DNA of 64,000 nucleotides from positions 1 through 64,000 of the forward strand of contig JAHCLO010000013.1 of the NCBI GenBank assembly GCA_026125285.1, read 5' to 3'. Position numbers and translations under genes: made by a program. The notes under the pieces were generated by a model, which saw only the letters and a list, made by a program, of their open reading frames with translations, was not told where the DNA came from and did not search any database. The DNA comes from Verrucomicrobiia bacterium (GTDB lineage Bacteria; Verrucomicrobiota; Verrucomicrobiia; Limisphaerales; JADLHS01). Of this stretch, positions 1-7,318 are shown piece by piece; the stretch's first letter is position 1; every line of letters starts with the position of its first letter.

Positions 1-905
1 TCTGCGTTGGTACAACTTAGCATAGCCGCGCCTTCAACCATCAAGGAGGCACGGTTGTTTGTGTAAGTCTCATAGACATAACGATGGTCTTCAAATCTGA
101 AGGGGACCGTCGGTGGCGCGGGCAATCGACTAAGTCTATTGGGAACGGTACCCCAACTGAACGCCACGTCCACTGACGTTGACAGAGCCTCCACTTGCTC
201 AGGCATCCGCCCAGCTTGGGCGCCCATTATGGCTGAATCCAACGGCCAGTACGTCCTGAAACCAGCCGAGATAGGTTTGCCAGCCGAGTAGTAAATCTCC
301 AAAGTCCAGTACTTGAAGCCGGTTTCGTAAGGTTTTGGCATGGCCACAACACCTGTGCTTCCGACAACAAAGTTGGGGGCGCGTGCCTCAATCCGAAGCC
401 TATTCGGCCATCCCGTTCGATCCAGCAAGTACGTGTTGAAGAATTCTGGGATCGGTTCGCCCAAGGTAAGCGCTACCTTCGTGTCTCCCCTGCCTACTTC
501 CTCCCACTGACGTTCACTGGTGAGTGAGAGTGCCACCACTTGCAAACCTCTAGAAGCAAACCTAGATGCAATGCCTTTCTCCACCAAGGCTCGGTACGCG
601 GAGGAGGTGTCTCGCGTCCCCCTTGTCAGCAAAGTGTACACCGTATTGCTCACGACAGCGGAGGCCTCGCTCGGGCGGCCTCCTAGCGGTCCAACTGGCG
701 ATTGAACGTGAAAACCGTCGCTGAACAGAAACCCTTCCAGCCTTTGTTCCTTCGTGACAGCCTTTGTTCTATCTCGATCATCGTTGTAGCTCGTACTTCT
801 TACATCCACTTGGAAACTCGCCACCGAGTCCGCAGCCAGCACATGACAGTTGCCCCCGGTTGCCAGAGCCAATGCAACGAGCACTAACAGCCTTGCTTGA
901 TTCAT
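1..905 (-). CDS. Secreted protein of unknown function (3' end outside window)
   Basis: The frame opens at the ATG at 905, a few bases after a purine-rich GAGAAGAAG stretch, and stays open for about 301 codons to the window edge, so the C-terminus is cut off by the window. Residues 1 to about 25 look like a Sec signal peptide (MNQARLLVLVALALATG, then a possible cleavage near LAADS). The remainder is soluble and beta-prone (for example FKYWTLEIYYSAGKPI) with no motif I recognise. It starts 54 bases after the MauE-like gene on the same strand and may be the third gene of that operon. Export is inferred from the signal peptide only. Confidence 0.7.
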   Translation of the reverse strand, partial: MNQARLLVLVALALATGGNCHVLAADSVASFQVDVRSTSYNDDRDRTKAVTKEQRLEGFLFSDGFHVQSPVGPLGGRPSEASAVVSNTVYTLLTRGTRDTSSAYRALVEKGIASRFASRGLQVVALSLTSERQWEEVGRGDTKVALTLGEPIPEFFNTYLLDRTGWPNRLRIEARAPNFVVGSTGVVAMPKPYETGFKYWTLEIYYSAGKPISAGFRTYWPLDSAIMGAQAGRMPEQVEALSTSVDVAFSWGTVPNRLSRLPAPPTVPFRFEDHRYVYETYTNNRASLMVEGAAMLSCTNA

Positions 906-959
906 ACTTCTTCTCGGTTGCACTCGACATAAAGTCGATTTGCGTCGTGCGTCCATAAG

Positions 960-1484
960 TCAGCCCCTCTTTCCGCCCTTCTCAGTTGCAAGGCCGTATC
1001 CCATCCACTGGAGTGAAAAGGACATCAATCCCAACAACAGCAATACCATGAGCCACTTATCCGCAGATTGGTGGCCGATTCCCAGCGAGTCCGTAATGTA
1101 GCCCAAACAACCACAGCCGTTGGGGCCGGGGCCGCCTAGCCATGCGCCAAACACGCGATAAATCTCCAGCCACAAGAAAAACGCTAACCCAGAAACACAC
1201 TTAATGTCGTTTCTAACGTGTGAGAGCAGAATTCCTCCAATCGCGGCTTCCAAAAGGGCAGCAAATAACAACACCCATCGCATCTCGACCTGGAAAACCC
1301 AGTCTAACTGGCTAAGCGCGCCTTCTGGTCCAAGCAACACTCCGAACAGCTTCGCGAATGCAGTGAGGATGAGAATCACGCCAAAAGACGTGTATACTAT
1401 CCTCTCGGCGACCGACCGTCGAGCCAGCGAGGTTGACAATGCGGTCACGGTACGGTCGCAGCCTGGGCCATTACAAGTGCTCAC
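960..1484 (-). CDS. MauE/DoxX-like small membrane protein
   Basis: A 174-residue protein with four predicted membrane helices (about residues 28-50, 68-88, 96-114 and 140-160). Between helices 3 and 4 is GPNGCGCLG, a Cys pair in the position and style seen in MauE and DoxX-like proteins, which are thought to pass reducing power or help disulfide formation in exported proteins. The start ATG overlaps the gtrA stop by four bases, so the two are probably translationally coupled, and the next gene downstream encodes an exported protein that could be its client. The family assignment rests on topology plus the CGC motif; the client is inference. Confidence 0.55.
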   Translation of the reverse strand: MSTCNGPGCDRTVTALSTSLARRSVAERIVYTSFGVILILTAFAKLFGVLLGPEGALSQLDWVFQVEMRWVLLFAALLEAAIGGILLSHVRNDIKCVSGLAFFLWLEIYRVFGAWLGGPGPNGCGCLGYITDSLGIGHQSADKWLMVLLLLGLMSFSLQWMGYGLATEKGGKRG

Positions 1485-2068
1485 GTCTTGAGTCTCCAGT
1501 TAAACCGCGCATTCATGCCAAAATTCCAAACTGTCACCAAGATGATGGTCAGCAGGTTTGAGAGGTAAAGATTCCAACCCAGGAAGCTGTGGAACAAGTG
1601 CAGCAGCAACACGGCAAACACAATCCCGAGGCCGCAGATCGCATTGAAGAAGAAGAACCTGCGCAGGCGGGAGGAACGGAGGCAGGGCGCGTCAGTCCTC
1701 TGCGCGTCGCTCTCCCCGCCAGCCAACCCGGCGCGCACGGAGTGACGCGCCCTACCTTTGCCGCACCCTTTGAACGTCCACAACTCGTTCCAAACAAAGT
1801 TGTTCACCAGCGCCACTTCCGCCGCGCAGACTTTGCTGATCGCCACGTTCAGCGCCAGCATCTTGGGATCGGCCAACAGAGAGAGCACGCCCATGTCCAC
1901 CACCACTCCGCTGCCGCCCACCAGGCAGAACCTGACGAACTGCCGCAGTCGTTGGACCGGGAGAGTAAATGACCCTTGTGGGTGAACGGTGTCGCGACCC
2001 GCTGGATTGAATTCGATTTCTTCAACCAGGCTCAATCGAGATTCTCGCTTCGACGTGATCGTTCTCAT
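1481..2068 (-). CDS. GtrA-family membrane protein with in-frame repeat insertion
   Basis: A GtrA-like protein: QFVRFCLVGGSGVVVDMG opens the first helix, followed by NNFVWNELWTFKG, two C-terminal helices and the ending WNFGMNARFNWRL. Members of this family are thought to flip or escort lipid-linked sugars for surface polysaccharide. I start it at the ATG at 2068 because GAAGG lies four bases upstream; a GTG at 2092 would add eight residues. Between helices 2 and 3 there is an Arg/Ser-rich stretch of about 30 residues (beginning GKGRARHSVRAG) that the family lacks. It is encoded by a palindromic repeat found elsewhere in the window and keeps the frame open. Confidence 0.8.
   Translation of the reverse strand: MRTITSKRESRLSLVEEIEFNPAGRDTVHPQGSFTLPVQRLRQFVRFCLVGGSGVVVDMGVLSLLADPKMLALNVAISKVCAAEVALVNNFVWNELWTFKGCGKGRARHSVRAGLAGGESDAQRTDAPCLRSSRLRRFFFFNAICGLGIVFAVLLLHLFHSFLGWNLYLSNLLTIILVTVWNFGMNARFNWRLKT
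1684..1755. repeat. Palindromic repeat, family A, inside gtrA
   Basis: A 72-base inverted repeat. The right arm (1729-1755) matches the 27-base arm of the perfect intergenic copy at 58441-58517 base for base. The left arm is decayed. The element is 24 codons long and so leaves the gtrA frame intact. Confidence 0.8.
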
Positions 2069-2480
2069 GTCACCTTCATTCTCCCGCCTCACCGCAGAAC
2101 GGCTGGAACGGCTGGAACGGCTGGAACGGCTGGAACGGCTCGAAACAGAACCGCGGCGTTCATGTCAAACTTTTTTTCTGGCTAATTCCGGATCTCTGGC
2201 TCTTGAGCCTTCGGCTGACTCTGTTTCCCAGTGTTTGCGGACTCCTCTCCAACTTTATTACCCCACGCCCCCTTCCGCAGAATCTAGCGCGAAAACAGTG
2301 GCCGCAATAGAAACCAACGCAGCGGCGCCGCAATCCAACCCGGACCTGACGGCAAAAGAATGAACGGCAGAGGAATGAAGAAAGGAGAACCGGGGTTTCA
2401 TTCTCTTGCCGACTGCCATTCCGTTTGCCTGGCCATCGCACCCCGGTCGCGCGGCGTCGGCACTCCGCCCTGCTTGTCCT
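2069..2480. other. Intergenic region between MOSC gene and gtrA
   Basis: About 410 bases with no convincing gene. It contains a 9-base tandem repeat (next entry) and, near 2350-2380, a doubled 15-base unit ending in GAATGA. Both lie on the path of minus-strand transcription towards gtrA. I see no clear promoter or terminator. Confidence 0.5.
2098..2141. repeat. Short tandem repeat, unit GGCTGGAAC
   Basis: Four to five head-to-tail copies of the 9-mer GGCTGGAAC just upstream of the gtrA start. A copy-number-variable tract here could alter spacing of upstream signals; that is speculation. Confidence 0.85.
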
Positions 2481-3026
2481 TTAATGCACTGGCGGGCGCT
2501 TATCCCTTGCACGCAGCACGCCCTCGTTCAGGATTCGCGCCCGCAAGCCTCCCCGGCCCTGCAAGGCTGACTCAGCACCGGGACCAAACGCCAGGTCCAT
2601 CCAGTAGCAAGGCTTGCACGACTCGACACCAAAAAAGCGCACACCCTGTATCTCAAACGCCCGGCCAATCAGAGATTCCAAGTCTGCTCCGTGCGTGACA
2701 ACATTACGGCGGAAAACCGATGGCGATTTCTCGGGCCGACCAAATTGGTCGCACAGCGCGCGATAGACTTCGTCGGCGAAGAACGTGATTTGGCCTTTGA
2801 AATCCGGTGAGTGGTCAAAATAACGGTCGCCCTTGATCCCGCGTCCAGCCACACAGTGAAGTTCCTTGACCTCCACCATGGGGTGTTCGCCCGCCGGCTG
2901 GCCGTGATGGCCGCGGTAGTTGTGCCCGGGCGAAATGAACAAATGCAGTATTTCCACAGCGCCCGTACCGCCTTCATCGGCCCGGGACAATTGAATCACC
3001 GGCTCTGCTTCCTGGAGTCTCGACAT
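2481..3026 (-). CDS. MOSC-domain protein
   Basis: A 181-residue protein with the core of a MOSC domain: GRGIKGDRYF (about residues 60-69), a central beta-rich part, RRNVVTHG, and ESCKPCYWMD with the conserved Cys near the C-terminal third, where molybdenum-cofactor sulfurase C-terminal domains carry their sulfur-acceptor residue. Stand-alone MOSC proteins are thought to carry or transfer sulfur or handle molybdopterin. It diverges from the cupin gene behind the FNR-type site at 3136-3149, which is about 110 bases from its own start, so shared control is possible. The substrate is unknown. Confidence 0.8.
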   Translation of the reverse strand: MSRLQEAEPVIQLSRADEGGTGAVEILHLFISPGHNYRGHHGQPAGEHPMVEVKELHCVAGRGIKGDRYFDHSPDFKGQITFFADEVYRALCDQFGRPEKSPSVFRRNVVTHGADLESLIGRAFEIQGVRFFGVESCKPCYWMDLAFGPGAESALQGRGGLRARILNEGVLRARDKRPPVH

Positions 3027-3135
3027 CGCGTTTGATTTACATGGCCAAGTCTCTAATTAATCCTCAGGTGATCCATCGCCGGTTGCCAAAACTCGGCGTT
3101 CGTTGAGAGCTTGGCGCAACAATCCTGCCCCGGCA

Positions 3136-3177
3136 TTGATTTATATCAAAATCCGAACCCGAATCACCGTCTATGCT
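3136..3177 (+). promoter_or_regulatory. FNR/CRP-type site with -10 box (class II layout)
   Basis: TTGATTTATATCAA at 3136-3149 is a perfect TTGAT-N4-ATCAA palindrome, the FNR/DNR/NNR consensus. A -10-like TATGCT lies at 3172-3177. Transcription would then start near 3184, putting the palindrome centre at -41.5, the classic activating position. The predicted start coincides with the cupin ATG, so the mRNA may be leaderless. Confidence 0.7.
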
Positions 3178-3183
3178 GGAGCC

Positions 3184-3525
3184 ATGAGTGAACAACCCTT
3201 GATCGGGCTGGCCCAGGCGAAGATCATCGCGCTGGCGGGCGAAACCAAGTTTGCGGAGAACGGCATCGTCAGCCGCACGCTGTTCCGGAGCACCAACGGT
3301 CGCGTCGTGTTATTCGGTTTTGCCGAAGGCCAGGAATTGACTGAGCACACCTCCACCCAGCAGGCCATCATCCAGATTCTGTCTGGGGAATGTGAATTCT
3401 GCCTGGCTGGCCAGCCGCACAATTTGAAGACGGGCGACATGCTTTACATGCCGCCCAATCTTCCTCATGCCGTCAAAGCGACGAAACAGTTCTCAATGCT
3501 GCTCACGTTAATGAAGCCGGCTTGA
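3184..3525 (+). CDS. Small cupin-domain protein
   Basis: A 113-residue single-domain cupin. The two cupin motifs are visible as EGQELTEHTSTQQAIIQILSGE (residues about 52-73) and LKTGDMLYMPPNLPHAVKA (about 83-101). The His of motif 1 and the HAV His of motif 2 are present, suggesting a metal site, although motif 1 has fewer His residues than usual. The FNR-type site in front suggests expression under low oxygen or nitric oxide, where small cupins are often found; the actual reaction is unknown. The start is the ATG at 3184; upstream in-frame codons precede the predicted promoter and were not used. Confidence 0.85.
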   Translation: MSEQPLIGLAQAKIIALAGETKFAENGIVSRTLFRSTNGRVVLFGFAEGQELTEHTSTQQAIIQILSGECEFCLAGQPHNLKTGDMLYMPPNLPHAVKATKQFSMLLTLMKPA

Positions 3526-3572
3526 GTCGGTGCGAATGTCCGGCGGGTTGACCCGTGGCTGATCGCCTGGGT

Positions 3573-4280
3573 TCAGCCCAGTTTTTCTTTCGCCGCCTCC
3601 GGCACCTCCACTTTGGTGGTGCCGATGTCCTTGATTTCAACGGTCGTGGTGCGGTCCATGTCGCGTTCGTTATTGTTGAACGTGATCCGGCCCGTGACTT
3701 TGTATTCGTACTTGGTGAGCACGTTATCCTTCACCCAGAATTTTACCGAGCCCTTGGCATTGCTGATTTCGGGACCGTCGCCACCACCGCGCCCGCGCCA
3801 ACTCAGAAGCTTCTTGGCGCCCGCTTCGGTGAGTTCGCCGGAATAAGCGTCGCCGTCCTTCTTCAGTTCCTTGGCGTCGGCGGCAATCTGTGCCGCCTGC
3901 ACCGCCGGGCTTTGGTAATTCCGAAACATACCTGCCATGAAGCGACCGGGACCTTCGCTGTTCTCCAGTTCACTCAAAGAGCGCCAGCCACCATCAGGGG
4001 AACTCACAGCGGCCTTCTCCCCTTTGAGCACGGCCTGAGTCGTGTTCTCCCCAAACGTCATCTTCACGTGAGTATAGCCGCCTTTCTCGAGTTTCCCCTC
4101 GGTTGGCCCCGTACGGCCACGACTGCCATCCGGCACGGCCACGGTGGTCTTCCAACTGTAACTGGCCTTCTCGCCAAGCTGTTTTGCCGCATTGCTGACC
4201 TGGTCTTTGGCGCTTTGACCGACGGCGATTGCCATTCCCGTCAGCAGGGTCAGGGCACTAAGCAGAATATTTCGTTTCAT
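3573..4280 (-). CDS. Periplasmic protein, possibly LolA/LppX-like fold
   Basis: A 235-residue protein with a Sec signal peptide (MKRNILLSALTLLTGMAIAVGQS). The mature part alternates beta strands and short helices: YSWKTTVAV, GYTHVKMTFGENTTQAVLKGEKAAV, a central helical segment, then GSVKFWVKDNVLTKYEYKV and TTVEIKDIGTTKVEVPE. That pattern, with a 'treatment plus strand ladder' ending in an exported-protein DUF style, resembles lipoprotein-carrier half-barrels, but no diagnostic motif is visible. A Gly/Arg run (SWRGRGGGDGP) breaks the middle. It is convergent with the cupin gene and has no obvious operon partner. Confidence 0.65.
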   Translation of the reverse strand: MKRNILLSALTLLTGMAIAVGQSAKDQVSNAAKQLGEKASYSWKTTVAVPDGSRGRTGPTEGKLEKGGYTHVKMTFGENTTQAVLKGEKAAVSSPDGGWRSLSELENSEGPGRFMAGMFRNYQSPAVQAAQIAADAKELKKDGDAYSGELTEAGAKKLLSWRGRGGGDGPEISNAKGSVKFWVKDNVLTKYEYKVTGRITFNNNERDMDRTTTVEIKDIGTTKVEVPEAAKEKLG

Positions 4281-4400
4281 GGAGCTTACCTTTGGTTATT
4301 GCGTTTCATGGTTTGAAGTCACCCCACCGGGGGCAGGCGGAATGAACACCCGGCCATCGGAATTGTCAACCCTGCAGCCCCAATGACTGCATTTAGCGCT

Positions 4401-5645
4401 TCAGGCCCGTAGCCCTTTCAAATCGAACGACCAACCCTCGTTGGCGCGCATCATCTGTTGCCAGGTCACTTCCGCGCCTTGGTAAGCTGCGGTGCGGCCC
4501 AGAATCGTGGTGAGGTTGCTCCGCACACTTTCCGGCACGGTCGCGTTGGTCCAATCGCCCTTGGTGATGGCGTCGTAAAAACTCGCGATGTTATTGACGG
4601 CGCCATCGGTGTAGAGATTCCCCATCTTGCCACCGTTGAACAGGTCGTCGCGCGACCGCACCCAGACATCGCCAAAATAATGCGTGTCCGCCGTCCCTTC
4701 CGTGCCAAACACCCGGCATTGGATGTCGTCAAAACCGTGGCCAACCTGCTTGGAATTGAAACTGACGATGACACCGCTGGCGTACTGGAAGATGACGGCG
4801 AAATGATCCCAGCACGTTCCCAGGAAACCGCGCGACTGTCCGCCGGTGCCGTAGGCCTTCACGGGCGCGGCACCCAGAAACCACGAAGCCACGTCCAGCG
4901 CGTGGATGTTCTGCTCCGTGATGACATCGCCCGAAAGGACACGTTCCAGTCCCCACGCCCGCAGGCGGGCCTCGGGGTTGTTTGGATCCCTGCGTAGCGC
5001 CGCGTCCATGCCACCAAATGTCGGGCCGCAATGATAGGAAGCGTCCACCGAAACAATCCTGCCAATCTGCCCCTCGCGCACGCGTTTCACCGCCTCCTGA
5101 TAGGACGGATGCGCCCGCGTCTGGAAATCAACCAGGAAACACAGCTTCTTCTCCGTCGCCTTCCGGCCACTCGTTTCGATGCTCTGGCAACCCGGCACGT
5201 CCACGGCCACCGGCTTGGCCAGGTACACATGCTTGCCGGCGGCCACGGCGGCTGCCGCCTGCTCGGGATGAAAATACGGCGGGGTCTGGATGACCACGGC
5301 GTCCAGCTTCTGTTCGAGTAAACGCCGATATCCAGACAAACCACTGAACCGTTGGGCGGTCGGGACATTGTACTTCTCGCCCGCTGCTTCCGCCCGGTCC
5401 TGGAAATAATCGGACACGGCCACGAGGTTGTAGTTGCCGTTCTTGGCAAACAAATTGGCAATCCATTGGCCGCGTCCGCCGCACCCGATGAGGCCAAGGT
5501 TGACCTTCTGATTGGCGGTGGCGCCGTAAACCCGGGCCGGTTGCAGCAGGGAGAAACTCACGGCGGCGGCGCTGGTGCCGGCCAGGAAACGCCGGCGGTT
5601 GATTTGATGGTTCTGTGTCGGGATGGACGAAGGTTTGTTGCTCAT
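4401..5645 (-). CDS. Tat-exported Gfo/Idh/MocA-family oxidoreductase
   Basis: A 414-residue NAD(P)-dependent sugar or inositol dehydrogenase-like protein. Residues about 18-22 (RRRFL) followed by a hydrophobic stretch form a twin-arginine signal, so it is predicted to be exported already folded with its cofactor. The Rossmann motif GLIGCGGRGQW sits at about 52-62, and AKPVAVD (about 145) contains the family's conserved catalytic-site Lys. A C-terminal alpha/beta domain follows (residues about 180-400). Exported members of this family are abundant in Verrucomicrobiota and Planctomycetes and are linked to carbohydrate use. It is divergent from the enolase-superfamily gene, which may act on a related sugar acid. 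Confidence 0.88.
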   Translation of the reverse strand: MSNKPSSIPTQNHQINRRRFLAGTSAAAVSFSLLQPARVYGATANQKVNLGLIGCGGRGQWIANLFAKNGNYNLVAVSDYFQDRAEAAGEKYNVPTAQRFSGLSGYRRLLEQKLDAVVIQTPPYFHPEQAAAAVAAGKHVYLAKPVAVDVPGCQSIETSGRKATEKKLCFLVDFQTRAHPSYQEAVKRVREGQIGRIVSVDASYHCGPTFGGMDAALRRDPNNPEARLRAWGLERVLSGDVITEQNIHALDVASWFLGAAPVKAYGTGGQSRGFLGTCWDHFAVIFQYASGVIVSFNSKQVGHGFDDIQCRVFGTEGTADTHYFGDVWVRSRDDLFNGGKMGNLYTDGAVNNIASFYDAITKGDWTNATVPESVRSNLTTILGRTAAYQGAEVTWQQMMRANEGWSFDLKGLRA

Positions 5646-5799
5646 ATAGCCCTTTGCGGTTTTTTTGCCAACTACCCCTCAGACGTAGTGCGAGGACGAA
5701 TTTGAAGCAAGCGGAATTTGGAACGTGGTTCGCAAGGGTTTCCTCCGGGACGCACAAATCCACTTGTTGCGCGGTGGCGCTTGCGGCTTAATCCCGATC

Positions 5800-7209
5800 A
5801 TGGGCAAAGCCACCGATATTCGCACCGTCAGCACCACCTTGTATTTTCTGCCGGTGCAAACTCGCGTGCCCCTGAAGTTCGGCGCGGAAACCCTGACTTC
5901 GGTAACGTGCGCCCGGGCCCGCGTCACAGTGGCGGACAGCGCCGGGCGAACGGCGGAGGGCTGGGGGGAAACCCCGTTAAGCGTGCAATGGGTCTGGCCG
6001 GGAGCCTTGTCATTCGCGGAACGTCACGCGGCGCTGCGAAACTTCAGCCTGCAATTGGCTGAACTCTGGTCCAGCATCCGCCTGCCGGGGCATCCGCTCG
6101 AAATCGGCTATGATTTTCAGCAAACCGTCCTGCCAGGAATCCTCGCTGGTTACAACCGACGGCAACGCGGCGGACGCGAGCCTGTGCCCTGGCTCGCAGC
6201 GTTGTTGTGCTGTGCGCCTTTCGATCTCGCGGTCCACGATGCGTACGGAAGACTGCACGGCCGGCCGGTGTACGAAACTTACGGACCGGAATTTGTGAAT
6301 CGCGATCTGGCCGGTTTTCTTCAACCCGCCACCGGGGCGCGCGTCTCTTTCAAAGGGAAATTTCCCAAGGACTTTTTGCTTTGCAAACCTCTCGCCCATT
6401 TGCGTGCCTGGCATCTCGTCGGCGGTCTGGACCCGCTGGACGCCAGTGAACTCAATGGCGGTGAACCCCGCGACGGCTATCCCGTCACACTGGAGGAATG
6501 GATCGAACGCGACGGGTTGAAATGTCTGAAGGTCAAACTGCGCGGCAACGACGCGGACTGGGATTACCGGCGGTTGGTCAAGGTCGGACACATCGCCATG
6601 AAGCGCGAGGTGGACTGGCTCTCCGCCGACTTCAACTGCACCGTGCAAGCGCCGGAGTACGTGAATGTAATCCTTGATCGCTTGCGCGACGAGCACCCGC
6701 GACTTTACGGCATGATCCTCTACGTGGAACAGCCGTTTCCCTACGAACTGGAGCAGCATCCGATAGACGTGCGCAGCGTGGCGGCCCGCAAGCCGCTGTT
6801 CCTGGACGAAAGCGCGCATGACTGGACCCAGGTGCGGCTGGGCCGCGAATTGGGCTGGACCGGAGTGGCGCTCAAGACGTGCAAAACGCAAACGGGCGCG
6901 GTGCTCAGTGCCTGCTGGGCCCGCGCGCACGGAATGACTCTGATGGTGCAGGACCTCACGAATCCGATGCTGGCGCAGATTCCGCACGTACTGCTGGCCG
7001 CGCACACGGGCACCATCATGGGCGTGGAGACGAACGCGATGCAGTTTTACCCTGCGGCGTCCCAACCGGAAGCCGCAGTGCATCCCGGTCTGTACCAACG
7101 GCGCAACGGGCAAGTGGAGCTGGCCAGCCTCCGGGGAGCAGGCTTCGGTTATCGAGTGGAAGAAATTCAGCGCGTTTTGCCGGAGCCTGCCGTGACGTGC
7201 GAAGCGTGA
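5800..7209 (+). CDS. Enolase-superfamily (mandelate racemase/MLE-like) enzyme
   Basis: About 469 residues. The barrel shows the superfamily layout in order: LKVKLRG (the KxK acid/base Lys pair), LSADFN (first metal ligand Asp), YVEQPF (second ligand Glu), FLDESA (third ligand region) and ALKTCKTQTG (the opposite-face Lys). These enzymes take a proton from the carbon next to a carboxylate and then racemise, dehydrate or cycloisomerise the substrate. I start it at the ATG at 5800; a GTG at 5725 would add 25 residues and neither has a strong ribosome site. The N-terminal capping domain is larger than usual. The substrate cannot be told from sequence; the divergent dehydrogenase suggests a sugar acid. 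Confidence 0.85.
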   Translation: MGKATDIRTVSTTLYFLPVQTRVPLKFGAETLTSVTCARARVTVADSAGRTAEGWGETPLSVQWVWPGALSFAERHAALRNFSLQLAELWSSIRLPGHPLEIGYDFQQTVLPGILAGYNRRQRGGREPVPWLAALLCCAPFDLAVHDAYGRLHGRPVYETYGPEFVNRDLAGFLQPATGARVSFKGKFPKDFLLCKPLAHLRAWHLVGGLDPLDASELNGGEPRDGYPVTLEEWIERDGLKCLKVKLRGNDADWDYRRLVKVGHIAMKREVDWLSADFNCTVQAPEYVNVILDRLRDEHPRLYGMILYVEQPFPYELEQHPIDVRSVAARKPLFLDESAHDWTQVRLGRELGWTGVALKTCKTQTGAVLSACWARAHGMTLMVQDLTNPMLAQIPHVLLAAHTGTIMGVETNAMQFYPAASQPEAAVHPGLYQRRNGQVELASLRGAGFGYRVEEIQRVLPEPAVTCEA

Positions 7210-7318
7210 TCCAGTTCTCCGGCTGGTTTCGCCAGCATGAATGTTCCAAATGTTCCCAAAGACGAGTTGAAAAGGGTTGCGCCTTGCCAGCACCTGACAA
7301 ACCGGCAATAACTTGAGC

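Noticed and set aside
2160..2441. 93-codon minus-strand frame upstream of gtrA
   Set aside because: Low-complexity Cys/Arg-rich, no start signal, overlaps short tandem repeats.
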